Part shown: piece by piece, positions 9,517 to 24,031 of the stretch
Position numbering within the stretch: position 1 is the first letter of the stretch
How the letters are laid out: the number at the start of each line of letters is the position of its first letter
The notes under the pieces: model-generated
The model's input: only the letters and a program-made list of their open reading frames with translations
Told to the model about the DNA's origin: nothing
Database searches by the model: none
Source of the DNA: Methanobacteriota archaeon
GTDB taxonomy: Archaea > Thermoplasmatota > Poseidoniia > Poseidoniales > Thalassarchaeaceae
Reading direction: 5' to 3'
DNA: 64,000 nt
Assembly (NCBI GenBank): GCA_011523055.1
Contig: WTHQ01000020.1
Coordinates: 144,114 to 208,113 of the forward strand
Translations under genes and position numbers: made by a program

Positions 9517-10425
9517 TTGAGGTCCAAAGGAGTCGCGATTCTCGTCGTGTTATTGGCTGTCTTCAACATTCCACTTCCTCAAGCCTCTGCACAACAATCA
9601 GAGTGCTCAGCGAATGCAAATGTTGGGCTCAACTCCTCTCAAGTGGACTTGGTCCCAGCCGGGGGATTTGGTTTCTTCGATGATGCTCTGTTTGGGCAAA
9701 GCAGCGAGGCCTACAACTACAACGGTGATCTGGAGCCATTAACCCAAGACCAATATGCGGAGGTTCTGATTCCTGCAGACGATGCCACTGCACTCAAATT
9801 CGAATTGGTCAAGGGGTACAGGTACCGTTTTTGTGTGACCTATCACAACGATCCGGCCGAGGAAGCGGCTAATGTTCCTCCGATGGGAGACGTCTACCTA
9901 CTTGCCGATGGTGATTTCGACATATACAGGACGGACTACGACACAAGAACGGAGTCATGGTGGTCGGACGGGATAGAACAGATACCGCTCGAATGGAGGG
10001 ACATGGCGACATGGCTCCCCTTCAGAGACGTTCATGCCTATGAGAGAGTCCAAAATACAGAATTCACTACCTCGATAGACTCCGAACAAGAGGCTTTCAT
10101 CAATTGGTTTGGAGCCGAGCCTGACCGTCACATGTACCTCGTGCTTGACAACTGGAACTCTTCCAAGCCGGGCAGCCAAGCTCAATCGGGCATTGGCTTG
10201 ATCGCAGAGGTCACCATAGAAGTGGAGCCAAGGACGATGCTTCCTGCTGTCACAGCATACGCAATCGTGTGCCTTCCTCCGATGCTCCTGCTTGCTGCCC
10301 CGGCCTTCATACACTCCAGATTCCACTCTTGGAAGGACGCGGACACCGACAGGGAGGAGTTCGGCCGGACGGTTCCCCTCGTCGAAGGTGACCTAGGGGC
10401 GAGTGGGAAAGATGGCCCTGATTGA
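9517..10425 (+). CDS. Secreted/membrane-anchored protein of unknown function
   Basis: TTG start just after the preceding stop gives a signal peptide (LRSKGVAILVVLLAVFNIPLPQASAQQ); C-terminal TM. The track start at 9331 would overlap the upstream gene by about 180 nt. Confidence 0.6.
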   Translation: MRSKGVAILVVLLAVFNIPLPQASAQQSECSANANVGLNSSQVDLVPAGGFGFFDDALFGQSSEAYNYNGDLEPLTQDQYAEVLIPADDATALKFELVKGYRYRFCVTYHNDPAEEAANVPPMGDVYLLADGDFDIYRTDYDTRTESWWSDGIEQIPLEWRDMATWLPFRDVHAYERVQNTEFTTSIDSEQEAFINWFGAEPDRHMYLVLDNWNSSKPGSQAQSGIGLIAEVTIEVEPRTMLPAVTAYAIVCLPPMLLLAAPAFIHSRFHSWKDADTDREEFGRTVPLVEGDLGASGKDGPD

Positions 10426-10431
10426 ATTCGA

Positions 10432-11229
10432 CTAGGAGTAATCCAGCATCTCCCATGCTGTGATCAATTCGGTCGTATTGATCTTCCCGGATGAGGCCTC
10501 CCTAGGGTCCGATTCGCTTGTTGTGTAAACCATGCCGATCCCTAGTATGGGGGCGTGAATCCTCGTCCAGTCGCCTGCGTTGCCCAATCCCATCACCGTG
10601 TAGCTCAGTCCCTCGCCTTTCAATTCCCAAGCTGCCTCAAACAGGCTAAGGCCAGACCTCTTTCCACCCGTCTTGTAGCAGAGCTTCACGAGGTCACCAA
10701 ACTCGCTCATTTCTCTTATCCTAGAAACGACCTCGTCATTACCGTCAGGTTGTCGGTCAAAATGCTCCGAGCAGATCACTTGGGTTTTTCCGCTTGCGAG
10801 AGAGGCTAATTCACCTCTTTTCCCCTCATCAATATCCATCTCCAAGTCGACCCATGAAACACCAGAATCGATAGCCTTTCTCAATATCTCGCACCTTTCC
10901 TGCTCATTCCCTGGGAAGTACCCCCCCTGTCTCTTGGGCCTGCAGGTGAGAATTACCGGCAACTCAATCCCGGCCTCCAACAAAGAAAGAACCTCATCGA
11001 TCTCGAAGTCAATCGCTTCCCTCTCGACAAGTTTTGTTTGTGTTCTCTTGACCTTGGATTTGACGTCATCCCTGCCTTGCTCTGCTTCGACGGCCACCCT
11101 CTGCATGTACAGCATGTCAAGCCTGGCCTCAACAACATCGGCCCCAGCAGCAGTGGCCCTTGCGGCGTCTGCGAGCATGTCCTCCACGGTTGTGCCGCTC
11201 AATGTTGCGCAAACAAGTGGTAGGCTCAC
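10432..11229 (-). CDS. aroD: 3-dehydroquinate dehydratase, type I
   Basis: MSLPLVCATLSGTTVEDMLADAARATAAGADVVEARLDML ... PVILTCRPKRQGGYFPGNEQERCEILRKAIDSGVSWVDLEMD ... VKLCYKTGG. Confidence 0.85.
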   Translation of the reverse strand: MSLPLVCATLSGTTVEDMLADAARATAAGADVVEARLDMLYMQRVAVEAEQGRDDVKSKVKRTQTKLVEREAIDFEIDEVLSLLEAGIELPVILTCRPKRQGGYFPGNEQERCEILRKAIDSGVSWVDLEMDIDEGKRGELASLASGKTQVICSEHFDRQPDGNDEVVSRIREMSEFGDLVKLCYKTGGKRSGLSLFEAAWELKGEGLSYTVMGLGNAGDWTRIHAPILGIGMVYTTSESDPREASSGKINTTELITAWEMLDYS

Positions 11230-11362
11230 GTCTCCGCGCTAGGTCATTTGTGTATAACGGTGACTCTTTCCACATGTGTTTGAAGTTGGCCATTGATGGT
11301 AAAAAATTGGCCGCAGTCAGTCTATATTCAGGATTATTGATATACCGCCTGCACCGAGTTGA

Positions 11363-16079
<4,717 letters not shown>

Positions 16080-16125
16080 TCATAACCGCTCGGCTTAAGC
16101 CGGGACCTTTGGTGGGACGGATCCT

Positions 16126-16212
16126 GCGGCAGTCGCATAGCCTGGCCATTGCGCTGGATTGCTAATCCAGTGGTGTCTCACCTCGGGAGTTCGAATCTCC
16201 CCTGCCGCGCCA
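16126..16212 (+). tRNA. tRNA-Ser (GCT), CCA encoded
   Basis: Acceptor gcggcag/ctgccgc, anticodon stem-loop ctggattGCTaatccag, long variable arm tggtgtctcacc, T-arm gggagttcgaatctccc, g + CCA. Confidence 0.93.
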
Positions 16213-16295
16213 CCCTGAAGAAACCATCATGACCACGACATTCACCTTCCCAAACAGGACGGAAAATATCTTTCGTATGACTGTTTCAGACCTGC

Positions 16296-17171
16296 TTGAT
16301 GGTCACCAAGGAAGCCATGTTACTCAACGTCGGGATTTCTATCGGCGTGGCGATATCGATCTTCCTATCTTGGGCTTTGGTTAGGCACCTGAGGCTGAGG
16401 CCGTCCAACGAGAGATTCTGGGTCAACGACAATGCTAGGATGGCAACGGCAGAATTCGATGGCGAAAAGGTGACCATACGAAACGTGAGGGACTTCGAAT
16501 GGAGGTCAACGAAGGACTTCGATGAACGCTGGATAGATGTCACGATGAGCCTCGACAAAATGGCCAAGATATGGTTCGTGCTAGAGTACTTCGAGCCCAG
16601 CAAGAAGCAGATGGCTCATACAATCATGGTCTTTGAGGACGATGATGGCCAACGCATCGCTTGCTCCATTGAGGTTAGGAGGGAGCAAGGGGAGCGGTAC
16701 CACCCTATCAAGGGGCTATTCCGCCAGTACGAGCTGATCTACGTCTGGGCAACGGAAAGGGACGTGATAGGAGTTAGGACCCGGTGCAGGAAAAAATCTG
16801 TGACCCACCTTTTCGAGGCAGTGGTCCTAGGCCCCGGGAACGAGAGGCGGATGCTTGAGTCCTACCTCCGTAGGTCCAACAAACTGAGCATTGAGCCAGA
16901 ATGGTACAACACCATAACCAACACTTGCACCACCAACATCGTTGCCCATGTCAATGAAGTCTATCCGGGGAGGGTCCCTTGGGGGGTATCCATACTGCTA
17001 CCCGGCCTGAGCCCGAGGCTACTCAGCAGGAACAATCTAGTCAAGATGACTGGAACCCTGGAAGAGACCCTTCGCGACAGTGTCATCGATGAAAGGGCCA
17101 TGCAGTGGGATGGCGCGGTGGACTTCGGGGATTGGATCAGAGGCGAGGGTTCAATCGATCCCCCCTCGTGA
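16296..17171 (+). CDS. DUF4105-like protein with N-terminal membrane anchor
   Basis: NERFWVNDNARMATAEFDGEKVTIRNVRDFEWRSTKDFDERWIDVTMSLDKM ... AHTIMVFEDDDGQRIACSIEVRREQGERYHPIKGLFRQYELIYVWATERDVIGVRTRCR ... EWYNTITNTCTTNI match the DUF4105 pattern. Confidence 0.75.
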   Translation: MMVTKEAMLLNVGISIGVAISIFLSWALVRHLRLRPSNERFWVNDNARMATAEFDGEKVTIRNVRDFEWRSTKDFDERWIDVTMSLDKMAKIWFVLEYFEPSKKQMAHTIMVFEDDDGQRIACSIEVRREQGERYHPIKGLFRQYELIYVWATERDVIGVRTRCRKKSVTHLFEAVVLGPGNERRMLESYLRRSNKLSIEPEWYNTITNTCTTNIVAHVNEVYPGRVPWGVSILLPGLSPRLLSRNNLVKMTGTLEETLRDSVIDERAMQWDGAVDFGDWIRGEGSIDPPS

Positions 17172-17178
17172 GAACATC

Positions 17179-18378
17179 GTGATCGAGGTACCGCCCTGTA
17201 GATTGGCGTCCGGTACGCAATGGGTCCTGCCCGCCTCGAAGAGCCATCTCATTAGGTGGATCGCCCTAGGGTGCCAAGGAAACGGGGCCCTGCGAATCGA
17301 GCACGTCGGTGAGCTCGGGGAGGACATCACACACATGATTCGAGGGCTTGAGTCCCTTGGCGCAAGAATCCAAATCTCTGATGGCGCGGTGACAGTCTCA
17401 CCCAGGGATGGAAAATTCCCCTCCGCGCCCCGTGAATGCATTAACATGGGCAACACGGGAACGGGATGCAGATTCATGCTGGCATTGGCATCGTCCATTG
17501 GCTCCGTCTCAGAGATCACAGGGGACTTGTCCCTCAGAAATCGACCGTTCGAGGTTATAATCGACGCATTGACCGACCTTGGGTGCTTCGTATCGAGAGA
17601 TGAGCGAGGCGGCTTTGCGATATCCGGCCCAGCACTGCCCGGCAAGGTGGCCCTAGACCTCTCCAAGGGCAGCCAACCCCTTTCTGCCCTCCTGATCGCA
17701 GCACCGTCCATGGGCGTGGAGGTAGAAGTCGAAATTCATGGGGGCATTGTCAGCCAAAGGTACCTAGACCTGACGTTTGCCATCTGCAAGTCAACTGGAT
17801 CCGCCAATGACTTACACGGAAGTAATATCAGAATCACCCCCTGGGATGTAACACTTCCAGAGAAAGTGACGGTGCCCTCGGAGAGCAGCCTATCACCGAT
17901 TATCATGCTGTTGGAGCGGCTGCACGGGGTGGATCTTGGCAGTGGGAACCTCGTGGACTCCGAGCTTGTCGCCCCAGAGATCAGTTGGTTGCAGTCAAAT
18001 GATTCTGGTCGCTTAGACCTCACCGCAGCCAGCGACCTGGTCACGCCTGCTGCAGCATTGTTGGCGATAGGGGGTGGTGGGGAGATCGTCGGAGTCGGCC
18101 ACACCGACAGGAAGGAGTCCAATAGGATGGTTACAACCGAAGGGCTCCTGTTTGATTTTGGTTTGCAAGCGCATGTCAGGCCTGAGGGAGTCATCGAGGT
18201 CCCAGGAGGCCAGACCCCCAAGAGCCCAGGGGGATCCGTGAAGACCAATGGTGACCACAGAGTGGCGATGACTGCGATGGCGCTTGCCAGCCTAGTCGGC
18301 GCCAGGATAGAGGGAGAAGGCTGCATAAGAGCAACGCACCCAAGTTTCCATCAAATGCTCATGGCGATCGCATCTTGA
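17179..18378 (+). CDS. aroA: 3-phosphoshikimate 1-carboxyvinyltransferase (EPSP synthase)
   Basis: VLPASKSHLIRWIALGCQGNGALRIEHVGELGEDI ... INMGNTGTGCRFMLALAS ... SLRNRPFEVIIDALTDLGC ... KGSQPLSALLIAAPS ... NGDHRVAMTAMALASL. GTG start at 17179 avoids overlap with the preceding gene. Confidence 0.92.
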   Translation: MIEVPPCRLASGTQWVLPASKSHLIRWIALGCQGNGALRIEHVGELGEDITHMIRGLESLGARIQISDGAVTVSPRDGKFPSAPRECINMGNTGTGCRFMLALASSIGSVSEITGDLSLRNRPFEVIIDALTDLGCFVSRDERGGFAISGPALPGKVALDLSKGSQPLSALLIAAPSMGVEVEVEIHGGIVSQRYLDLTFAICKSTGSANDLHGSNIRITPWDVTLPEKVTVPSESSLSPIIMLLERLHGVDLGSGNLVDSELVAPEISWLQSNDSGRLDLTAASDLVTPAAALLAIGGGGEIVGVGHTDRKESNRMVTTEGLLFDFGLQAHVRPEGVIEVPGGQTPKSPGGSVKTNGDHRVAMTAMALASLVGARIEGEGCIRATHPSFHQMLMAIAS

Positions 18379-18441
18379 CTGAGAAAGGGAAACAAACAAG
18401 ATCGGATCGCATCTCCGTGGAACCGTATCGAGGGGATTGTT

Positions 18442-19386
18442 TTGAGGGCGGAAAAAACTCTCAACGTCCACATCCTCATGCTCATGGTTTCAATGATTTG
18501 GGGCGGTTCATGGGCAGTAGGCCGCTTGCTCGCGCTTTCTCTCCCTCCGGCCACAGGGGCATGGATGAGGTACGTCGCCTGTATGGTCGCGTTCTACATT
18601 TGGTTTGCCTACAAGAGTTCGCGCGGAGACAATGTCCGTTGGCTGCCCGAGTCGAGGGACTCTTGGTGGCGCGTCTCCATCATAGCACTCTTCGCTGTAA
18701 TGGGGTACCAGCTCCTCTTCATGTATGGCATGAAATTCACAGCTGCTGGGGATGCCTCCTTGATCATAACGATGAACCCGATCTTCACAGTACTGCTTGC
18801 GGCGCCTTTTCTTGGTCAGAAGATCACAGGGAGGATGGTCTATGGACTCGTCATTTCGTTCGTCGGCGTGGTGATAGTCACGGGCTGGAGTCCCAACACA
18901 GACCTGCCTCTAAATGAGCGTCTGAAGGGCGATTTGATGATAATGCTTGCCGCATTGTGTTGGGCAACGGCGACCAACCTCACTCGAATTATGCTTGAGA
19001 CCGAGGGGGAGAAAGGCGCCACCTCAACTGAAATCGTAGTCTGGTACTCCCTTGTCGGCACTATACTGCTGACCCCATGGTGGCTCTTGGATGTCTACGG
19101 CAGTGGATTACAAGCCCCCAACCTCGAAGACATGCTTGCAATCTTTTACCTCAGCATCCTATCGACAGTTCTGGCCTACATATGGTTCGTAGTGGGGGTT
19201 GAGAAGATCGGTGCTACCTCCGCCTCATCCTATGTTTTCCTGGTGCCGCCCTTTGGCGTGCTCGGTGGCTGGCTGCTCTTGGATGAGCGCCTAGGGTTCT
19301 CCTTGATCCTCGGTTTTCTGCTAATCGTCGGAGGGGTCAGGGTCGTACAAAGTGAGAGCGTCCGGGTTGGAAGATCTGGCAGATAG
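18442..19386 (+). CDS. EamA/DMT family transporter
   Basis: About 10 TM helices; MIWGGSWAVGRLLALSLPPATGAWMRY ... LFMYGMKFTAAGDASLIITMNPIFTVLLAAPFLGQKITGRMVYGLVISFVGVVIV; TTG start. Confidence 0.85.
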   Translation: MRAEKTLNVHILMLMVSMIWGGSWAVGRLLALSLPPATGAWMRYVACMVAFYIWFAYKSSRGDNVRWLPESRDSWWRVSIIALFAVMGYQLLFMYGMKFTAAGDASLIITMNPIFTVLLAAPFLGQKITGRMVYGLVISFVGVVIVTGWSPNTDLPLNERLKGDLMIMLAALCWATATNLTRIMLETEGEKGATSTEIVVWYSLVGTILLTPWWLLDVYGSGLQAPNLEDMLAIFYLSILSTVLAYIWFVVGVEKIGATSASSYVFLVPPFGVLGGWLLLDERLGFSLILGFLLIVGGVRVVQSESVRVGRSGR

Positions 19387-19439
19387 CCCCTTCAGGATTA
19401 AATACAGACGGCGAGTCGCCGCAGACCGAGGGATTGCCA

Positions 19440-19979
19440 ATGGCACGAAAACCGGCGAAAATGTATCGTCAAATCAAGGGTCCAGCCTACACTCGTAGGC
19501 AATACACGGGCGGTGTCCCAAACAACAGAATCCTACGTTACCACATGGGCAACAGGACCGTGGCCGAAGCTAACGGCTTCGAGGTCGTCCTGAACCTGAC
19601 TGTTGACAACTCGGTGCAGATCAGACACACCGCACTTGAGGCCGCGAGGATGATCTCGAACGCTACGATTAGAAAGGCTGCCACGGACATCGGTTACGCC
19701 CTCAGGGTGCACAAGTACCCCCATCACGTAATCAGGGAGAACAAACAGGCAACTGGTGCAGGTGCAGATCGAGTCTCACAGGGAATGAGGCTGTCATTCG
19801 GGAAGAACGTGGGCACTGCGGCGAGGGTGAAGCGAGGTGAGGTCATAATGTCAATACACACTAGGCCCGAATTCTACCTGCAAGCTCGTGACGCTCTACG
19901 AAAGGCTGGGATGAAGCTTCCAACGCCCTGCACAATCAAGCTTGCCAAGGGTGCCGAGACATTGAAGGGTCTTGTCTGA
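19440..19979 (+). CDS. rpl10e: 50S ribosomal protein L10e (L16 family)
   Basis: MARKPAKMYRQIKGPAYTRRQYTGGVPNNRILRYHMGN ... QIRHTALEAARMISNATIRKAATDIGYALRVHKYPHHVIRENKQATGAGADRVSQGMR. Confidence 0.95.
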   Translation: MARKPAKMYRQIKGPAYTRRQYTGGVPNNRILRYHMGNRTVAEANGFEVVLNLTVDNSVQIRHTALEAARMISNATIRKAATDIGYALRVHKYPHHVIRENKQATGAGADRVSQGMRLSFGKNVGTAARVKRGEVIMSIHTRPEFYLQARDALRKAGMKLPTPCTIKLAKGAETLKGLV

Positions 19980-19991
19980 CACCGAGCCTAC

Positions 19992-20573
19992 ATGACAACG
20001 ACGGATGACGCCCTTCGGGTTCTTGAGCAGTCCTTGAGAGGGGCACCGATAATCTGGAAGGGGGACTACCCGTATTTCATCCACCCAATATCTGACGGAA
20101 TACCTCGAATGGACCCGCATGTCCTCAAGGCGGCCACTGATCTGATTGTCGAAACTACCGACTGGGAGGGAGTCGATCTCATAGTGAGCGTCGAGGCCAT
20201 GGGGCTTCCCTTGTTGGCATCAGTCGGAAATGCAACGGGAATTCCAACCGTCGTCATCAGGAAGAGGGCCTATGGCATGGATGGCGAGATCCCAGTGGAG
20301 GTATCTACAGGCTATTCGAGTTCGACTATCTTCATCAACGACATCTCCCCTGGAGAAAGAATCGTGATCGTTGACGACGTTATCTCTACAGGGGGCACCT
20401 TGGAGCCGCTGCTCGACAAGCTGGAGAGCATGGGCGTCATTCTCCATGATATCGTCATCGCCATCGAGAAGGGCGATGGGCGGGAGAGACTCAATCGCGA
20501 GCGCCCGGAATGGCCGATAAGATCCCTTGCTCGGATCGAGATCGTGGATGGTAAAGTGGAAATCTCTGAATGA
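19992..20573 (+). CDS. Purine phosphoribosyltransferase (archaeal Hpt/APRT-like)
   Basis: PRPP-binding motif ERIVIVDDVISTGGTLEPLLDKL; MGLPLLASVGNATGIPTVVIRKRAYGM. Confidence 0.85.
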   Translation: MTTTDDALRVLEQSLRGAPIIWKGDYPYFIHPISDGIPRMDPHVLKAATDLIVETTDWEGVDLIVSVEAMGLPLLASVGNATGIPTVVIRKRAYGMDGEIPVEVSTGYSSSTIFINDISPGERIVIVDDVISTGGTLEPLLDKLESMGVILHDIVIAIEKGDGRERLNRERPEWPIRSLARIEIVDGKVEISE

Positions 20574-20616
20574 CTGGAATAGGTTCGCTTCAATTCTTAT
20601 CGACCAAGCAATCGAA

Positions 20617-21504
20617 TCAGTTCGCGAAGTTTCCTGATCGATAGTCAATGAACGCCTGGTGTATCTCCTCCTTGGTGTTCATAACGAAGGGCCCATAACG
20701 CTCGATTGGCTCATTCAGCTCTGGACCGGCGAGGATCAAAAATTCTGCACCTTTCTTGGACAGAATTGTTGCTTGATCGCCCTCGGATAGGAGTCCCAGC
20801 TCCCCGTCTCTGACCTGTTGTCTAGCACGTATCCCGAATGCCTCAGGATGACTCTTCACTCGGGGCTCCCCTTCCAACGAGATCTCCCCTCCGAAAACGT
20901 AGACCATTCCATTCAGCTTTGTTTCAAATTTCTGAACAAGACAAGTATCGGCATCCATCTTGACATGGACCATTGTGATTGGGATTACCGTATCAATTGA
21001 TGACGTGGTGCCCATGCACTCTCCTGCGATCACCCTTGCCCAGACTCCATCTTGCTCGACGGTAGGAGATTCTGAAGATGGTACCTCTTGGTATCTGGGG
21101 TCCATCATCTTGTCAGAGGATGGTAGATTTACCCATATCTGAAAGCCATGGCTTCTTCCTCCGCTATGGAGGAATTCTCGATGTGGTTCCTCGCAGTGGA
21201 TTATTCCGCGTCCGGCGGTCATCCATTGGACGTCACCGGGATTCAACTCACCGCTATTTCCTGCACTATCCTCGTGCTCCATCCTCCCATCAAGTAGGTA
21301 CGTTACCGTCTCGAAGCCTCGATGAGGGTGCCAGGGTGCCCCTACGGCCTCGCCCGGGCCGTAGACCGTTGGGCCCATCTCATCAATCAGAAGAAATGGA
21401 CTCAGAACCTTTCCCATCCGATATGGTCGACGTACCTTGAACCCGCCACCTTCCCTTACTACATGGGTCGGCACGACATCAACAATGCTCCTCTGAGTTT
21501 CCAT
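20617..21504 (-). CDS. Pirin family protein
   Basis: APWHPHRGFETVTYLLDGRMEHEDSAGNSGELNPGDVQWMTAGRGIIHCEEPHREF ... HGFQIWVNLPSSDKMMDPRYQEV. Confidence 0.92.
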   Translation of the reverse strand: METQRSIVDVVPTHVVREGGGFKVRRPYRMGKVLSPFLLIDEMGPTVYGPGEAVGAPWHPHRGFETVTYLLDGRMEHEDSAGNSGELNPGDVQWMTAGRGIIHCEEPHREFLHSGGRSHGFQIWVNLPSSDKMMDPRYQEVPSSESPTVEQDGVWARVIAGECMGTTSSIDTVIPITMVHVKMDADTCLVQKFETKLNGMVYVFGGEISLEGEPRVKSHPEAFGIRARQQVRDGELGLLSEGDQATILSKKGAEFLILAGPELNEPIERYGPFVMNTKEEIHQAFIDYRSGNFAN

Positions 21505-21629
21505 ACCTTGGTGATGTGAATTTCACACTTAATTTCTCGTATTTTTTGTAGTTTTGAATTCATCTCAATCCGGTTTGGGAATGCAACCGCTGAAATACAC
21601 GCTGGAGACCCCCATGGTCAGGGCACACC

Positions 21630-22736
21630 ATGGATCTAGATCGTCACGATTTCGAATTGGATGACTTGGTGACCAAAATAAAGGAGAATGACCACAGACT
21701 CGTGGCCCTTCAAGTGCCCGAGGGGCTGAAGATGCAAGCCCTGGAAATGATGGACGCAATAGAGACGGACTCTGCTGCGAAAGTGGTGCTCGCCGCGGAC
21801 CCTTGCTATGGTGCTTGCGACCTCGTTCACGACAAGATGAAGCTGATGGGGGTAGAACTCGTTGCACACATGGGGCACAGCCAAATGAACATAGACTCAG
21901 GCATGCCAACTCATTTCATCCCGGTCACCTATGACGGAGATCCTGAATTAAGCCCCGTCTTGCCCCTCCTGGCCCAACACAGGGCCATAGCTGAATCTCG
22001 TCTAGCTTCATCCTCCGACCTGCCCGAATCCGAAGAGCAGGCGAAGGAGAAGTTCCTGGATGCTGTCGGTAGAGTAGCGCCTCTAGAGGGCACTAAACTG
22101 GGTCTTGTAGGGTCCATCCAACACCTTCATCTTCTTCCAGACTATCTGAAGAGGCTGGAAAAGGCAGGTTTTGACGTTGAGATACCCATTGGCGGCGAGA
22201 GGTTGACTTTTCCCGGGCAGGTGCTAGGATGCAACTACTCTGGGGATGATCCATCCATAGGCCACTACTTATTCCTGGGATCAGGTGACTTTCACCCAAT
22301 TGGCCTCGTCCTTCACACAGGTAAGCCATTGGCCATGCTAGATCCATACACCGGAGAAGCCACTGAGATGTCCTTCGAGAGAATAGAAAGAATACTCAGG
22401 CAGCGTTTCGGATACATCATGCAAATAGGGGATTGCGAGAGCTTTGGCATCTTGATTGGAGAAAAGCCCGGGCAGATGAGGAGGAACCTGGCGTTGAAGA
22501 TGAAAAGGATGCTCGAGAGTCATGGCAAGAAGGGTTATCTTCTGGCAATGGACCATGTCGGCCCCGATCTCATCGACTTCTACCCTGTTGACGCTTTCGT
22601 GAATACCGCTTGTCCGCGTATAGCAATCGATGATGCAGTGAAGTATGCAAAGCCGATGGTCACGCCGTATGAGCTTGAAGTCTCATTAGGAGAGAAGAAG
22701 TGGGAGCACGGGTATCAATTTGACGAGATACCCTGA
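21630..22736 (+). CDS. dph2: Diphthamide biosynthesis enzyme Dph2
   Basis: VPEGLKMQALEMMDAI ... VVLAADPCYGACDL ... QIGDCESFGILIGEKPGQMRRNLALKMKRMLESHGKKGYLLAMDHVGPDLIDFYPVDAFVNTACPRIAIDD. Confidence 0.92.
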   Translation: MDLDRHDFELDDLVTKIKENDHRLVALQVPEGLKMQALEMMDAIETDSAAKVVLAADPCYGACDLVHDKMKLMGVELVAHMGHSQMNIDSGMPTHFIPVTYDGDPELSPVLPLLAQHRAIAESRLASSSDLPESEEQAKEKFLDAVGRVAPLEGTKLGLVGSIQHLHLLPDYLKRLEKAGFDVEIPIGGERLTFPGQVLGCNYSGDDPSIGHYLFLGSGDFHPIGLVLHTGKPLAMLDPYTGEATEMSFERIERILRQRFGYIMQIGDCESFGILIGEKPGQMRRNLALKMKRMLESHGKKGYLLAMDHVGPDLIDFYPVDAFVNTACPRIAIDDAVKYAKPMVTPYELEVSLGEKKWEHGYQFDEIP

Positions 22737-22740
22737 CTAG

Positions 22741-23964
22741 ATGGGGCTCTGGATATCTCTAAGAGCGGTGTCTTTGAACAATGATCAAATGGCAGGGTAC
22801 TTGGATCGTATCGGAGCAGGGAAGATCCTCCTTGACCGCACTCCCTTGTCTTACGATTGGATACCCAGTACCCTCGTTGGAAGAGACGATGCCTTGTCTC
22901 AGTTAGCATCCATCTTTTCACAGATCTCGAACCCCTCAATCAGCTGTAAGTCGGTCGTCACAGGCCCAGTTGGGTCAGGAAAGACCGTATTGACTCAAGT
23001 CTTCTCCAACGATTTGAAGAGGCACTTGGACGGGAAGAGGAAGATCATCCACACGCACGTCAACTGCCGGAATCATCCATCAGGCTCACAAGTGCTCCAG
23101 CAAATTGCACTCAGTCTCGATGAGAGGCATCCCGAGCGGGGCCTCAGCCCCGGGGAGGTCATTCAATCCATTAGACGCTTCCTAAATGCGAGAGATGCCC
23201 ACATGCTATTGGTATTGGACGAAGTCGACGTCATGATAAGAAGAGACAGCTCGGACATAATCTACAGGCTTCTGAGGATTGATGAGGGGAAGGATGAGTC
23301 CGGAACTATCTCGATCATACTGGTTAGCCAGGATCCCTCTCTTCTGAGGCTGTTCGAACCTGCGATAATCTCAAGACTGGGTGCGAGCAATAGGGTGGAT
23401 CTGGGTCCATACAACGAGGCTGAGCTCAGGGACATAGCGCTCCAGCGTTCTGAGGCATCCTGCCTCAAAGGCTCTGTGGGGGATGACGTCATCTCGAAGG
23501 TCGCTAGATACGCTTCCAACACAGGAGACGCTAGAATGGTGATAGAGCTACTTGAGGCGGCTGTCATCAGGGCCGAGGGGGAAGGACGGAGCAATGTTCT
23601 GGTCCATGATGTGCGACCAAGTGAGATGAGAAGCTCCTCACTAGAGCCCAACTTAGTCGATGACCTCCCGGATCATCAGAAGCTTATCCTGTTGGGGATT
23701 TGCAGGCGTCTGAAAAAGGTAGATACGATATCAAGCGGTGATGCACTGAAGCTCTATCATGTGGTTTGTGAAGAGTTCGGGCACAAACCACGGGGCTACA
23801 CCACCTTCTGGAAGCACATGAAATCGCTGGAAACTATGGGTATGATAGAAAGTCGAACCGACTCGGCCACGAAAGGGAGAGGGAGGACGCAACATATCAC
23901 CATGTCCAATATGGCCCCAGGGGTTCTAGAATCAAGACTTTCGAGCGTTCTGTTGATTGAGTGA
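22741..23964 (+). CDS. cdc6: ORC1-type DNA replication protein (Cdc6/Orc1)
   Basis: LVGRDDALSQLASIF ... VVTGPVGSGKTVLTQVFSNDL ... MLLVLDEVDVMIRRDSSDIIYRLLRI ... C-terminal wHTH (DHQKLILLGICRRLKK ... YTTFWKHMKSLETMGMI). Start codon uncertain. Confidence 0.88.
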   Translation: MGLWISLRAVSLNNDQMAGYLDRIGAGKILLDRTPLSYDWIPSTLVGRDDALSQLASIFSQISNPSISCKSVVTGPVGSGKTVLTQVFSNDLKRHLDGKRKIIHTHVNCRNHPSGSQVLQQIALSLDERHPERGLSPGEVIQSIRRFLNARDAHMLLVLDEVDVMIRRDSSDIIYRLLRIDEGKDESGTISIILVSQDPSLLRLFEPAIISRLGASNRVDLGPYNEAELRDIALQRSEASCLKGSVGDDVISKVARYASNTGDARMVIELLEAAVIRAEGEGRSNVLVHDVRPSEMRSSSLEPNLVDDLPDHQKLILLGICRRLKKVDTISSGDALKLYHVVCEEFGHKPRGYTTFWKHMKSLETMGMIESRTDSATKGRGRTQHITMSNMAPGVLESRLSSVLLIE

Positions 23965-24031
23965 ACAGGGTCGTGCTCCGAACCGCTCTTATAGGGGTCG
24001 AGTGTCGCATCGCCTGTTCTCGGTGTGTGCA

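Noticed and set aside
18375-18917. 180-aa ORF overlapping the EamA transporter
   Set aside because: Out-of-frame shadow of 18442-19386, which shows clear TM and family signatures.
22700-24031. Replication origin next to canonical cdc6
   Set aside because: Flanking intergenic spaces are very short and I saw no ORB-like inverted repeats or AT-rich element; the 28.2-28.5 kb region is a better candidate.
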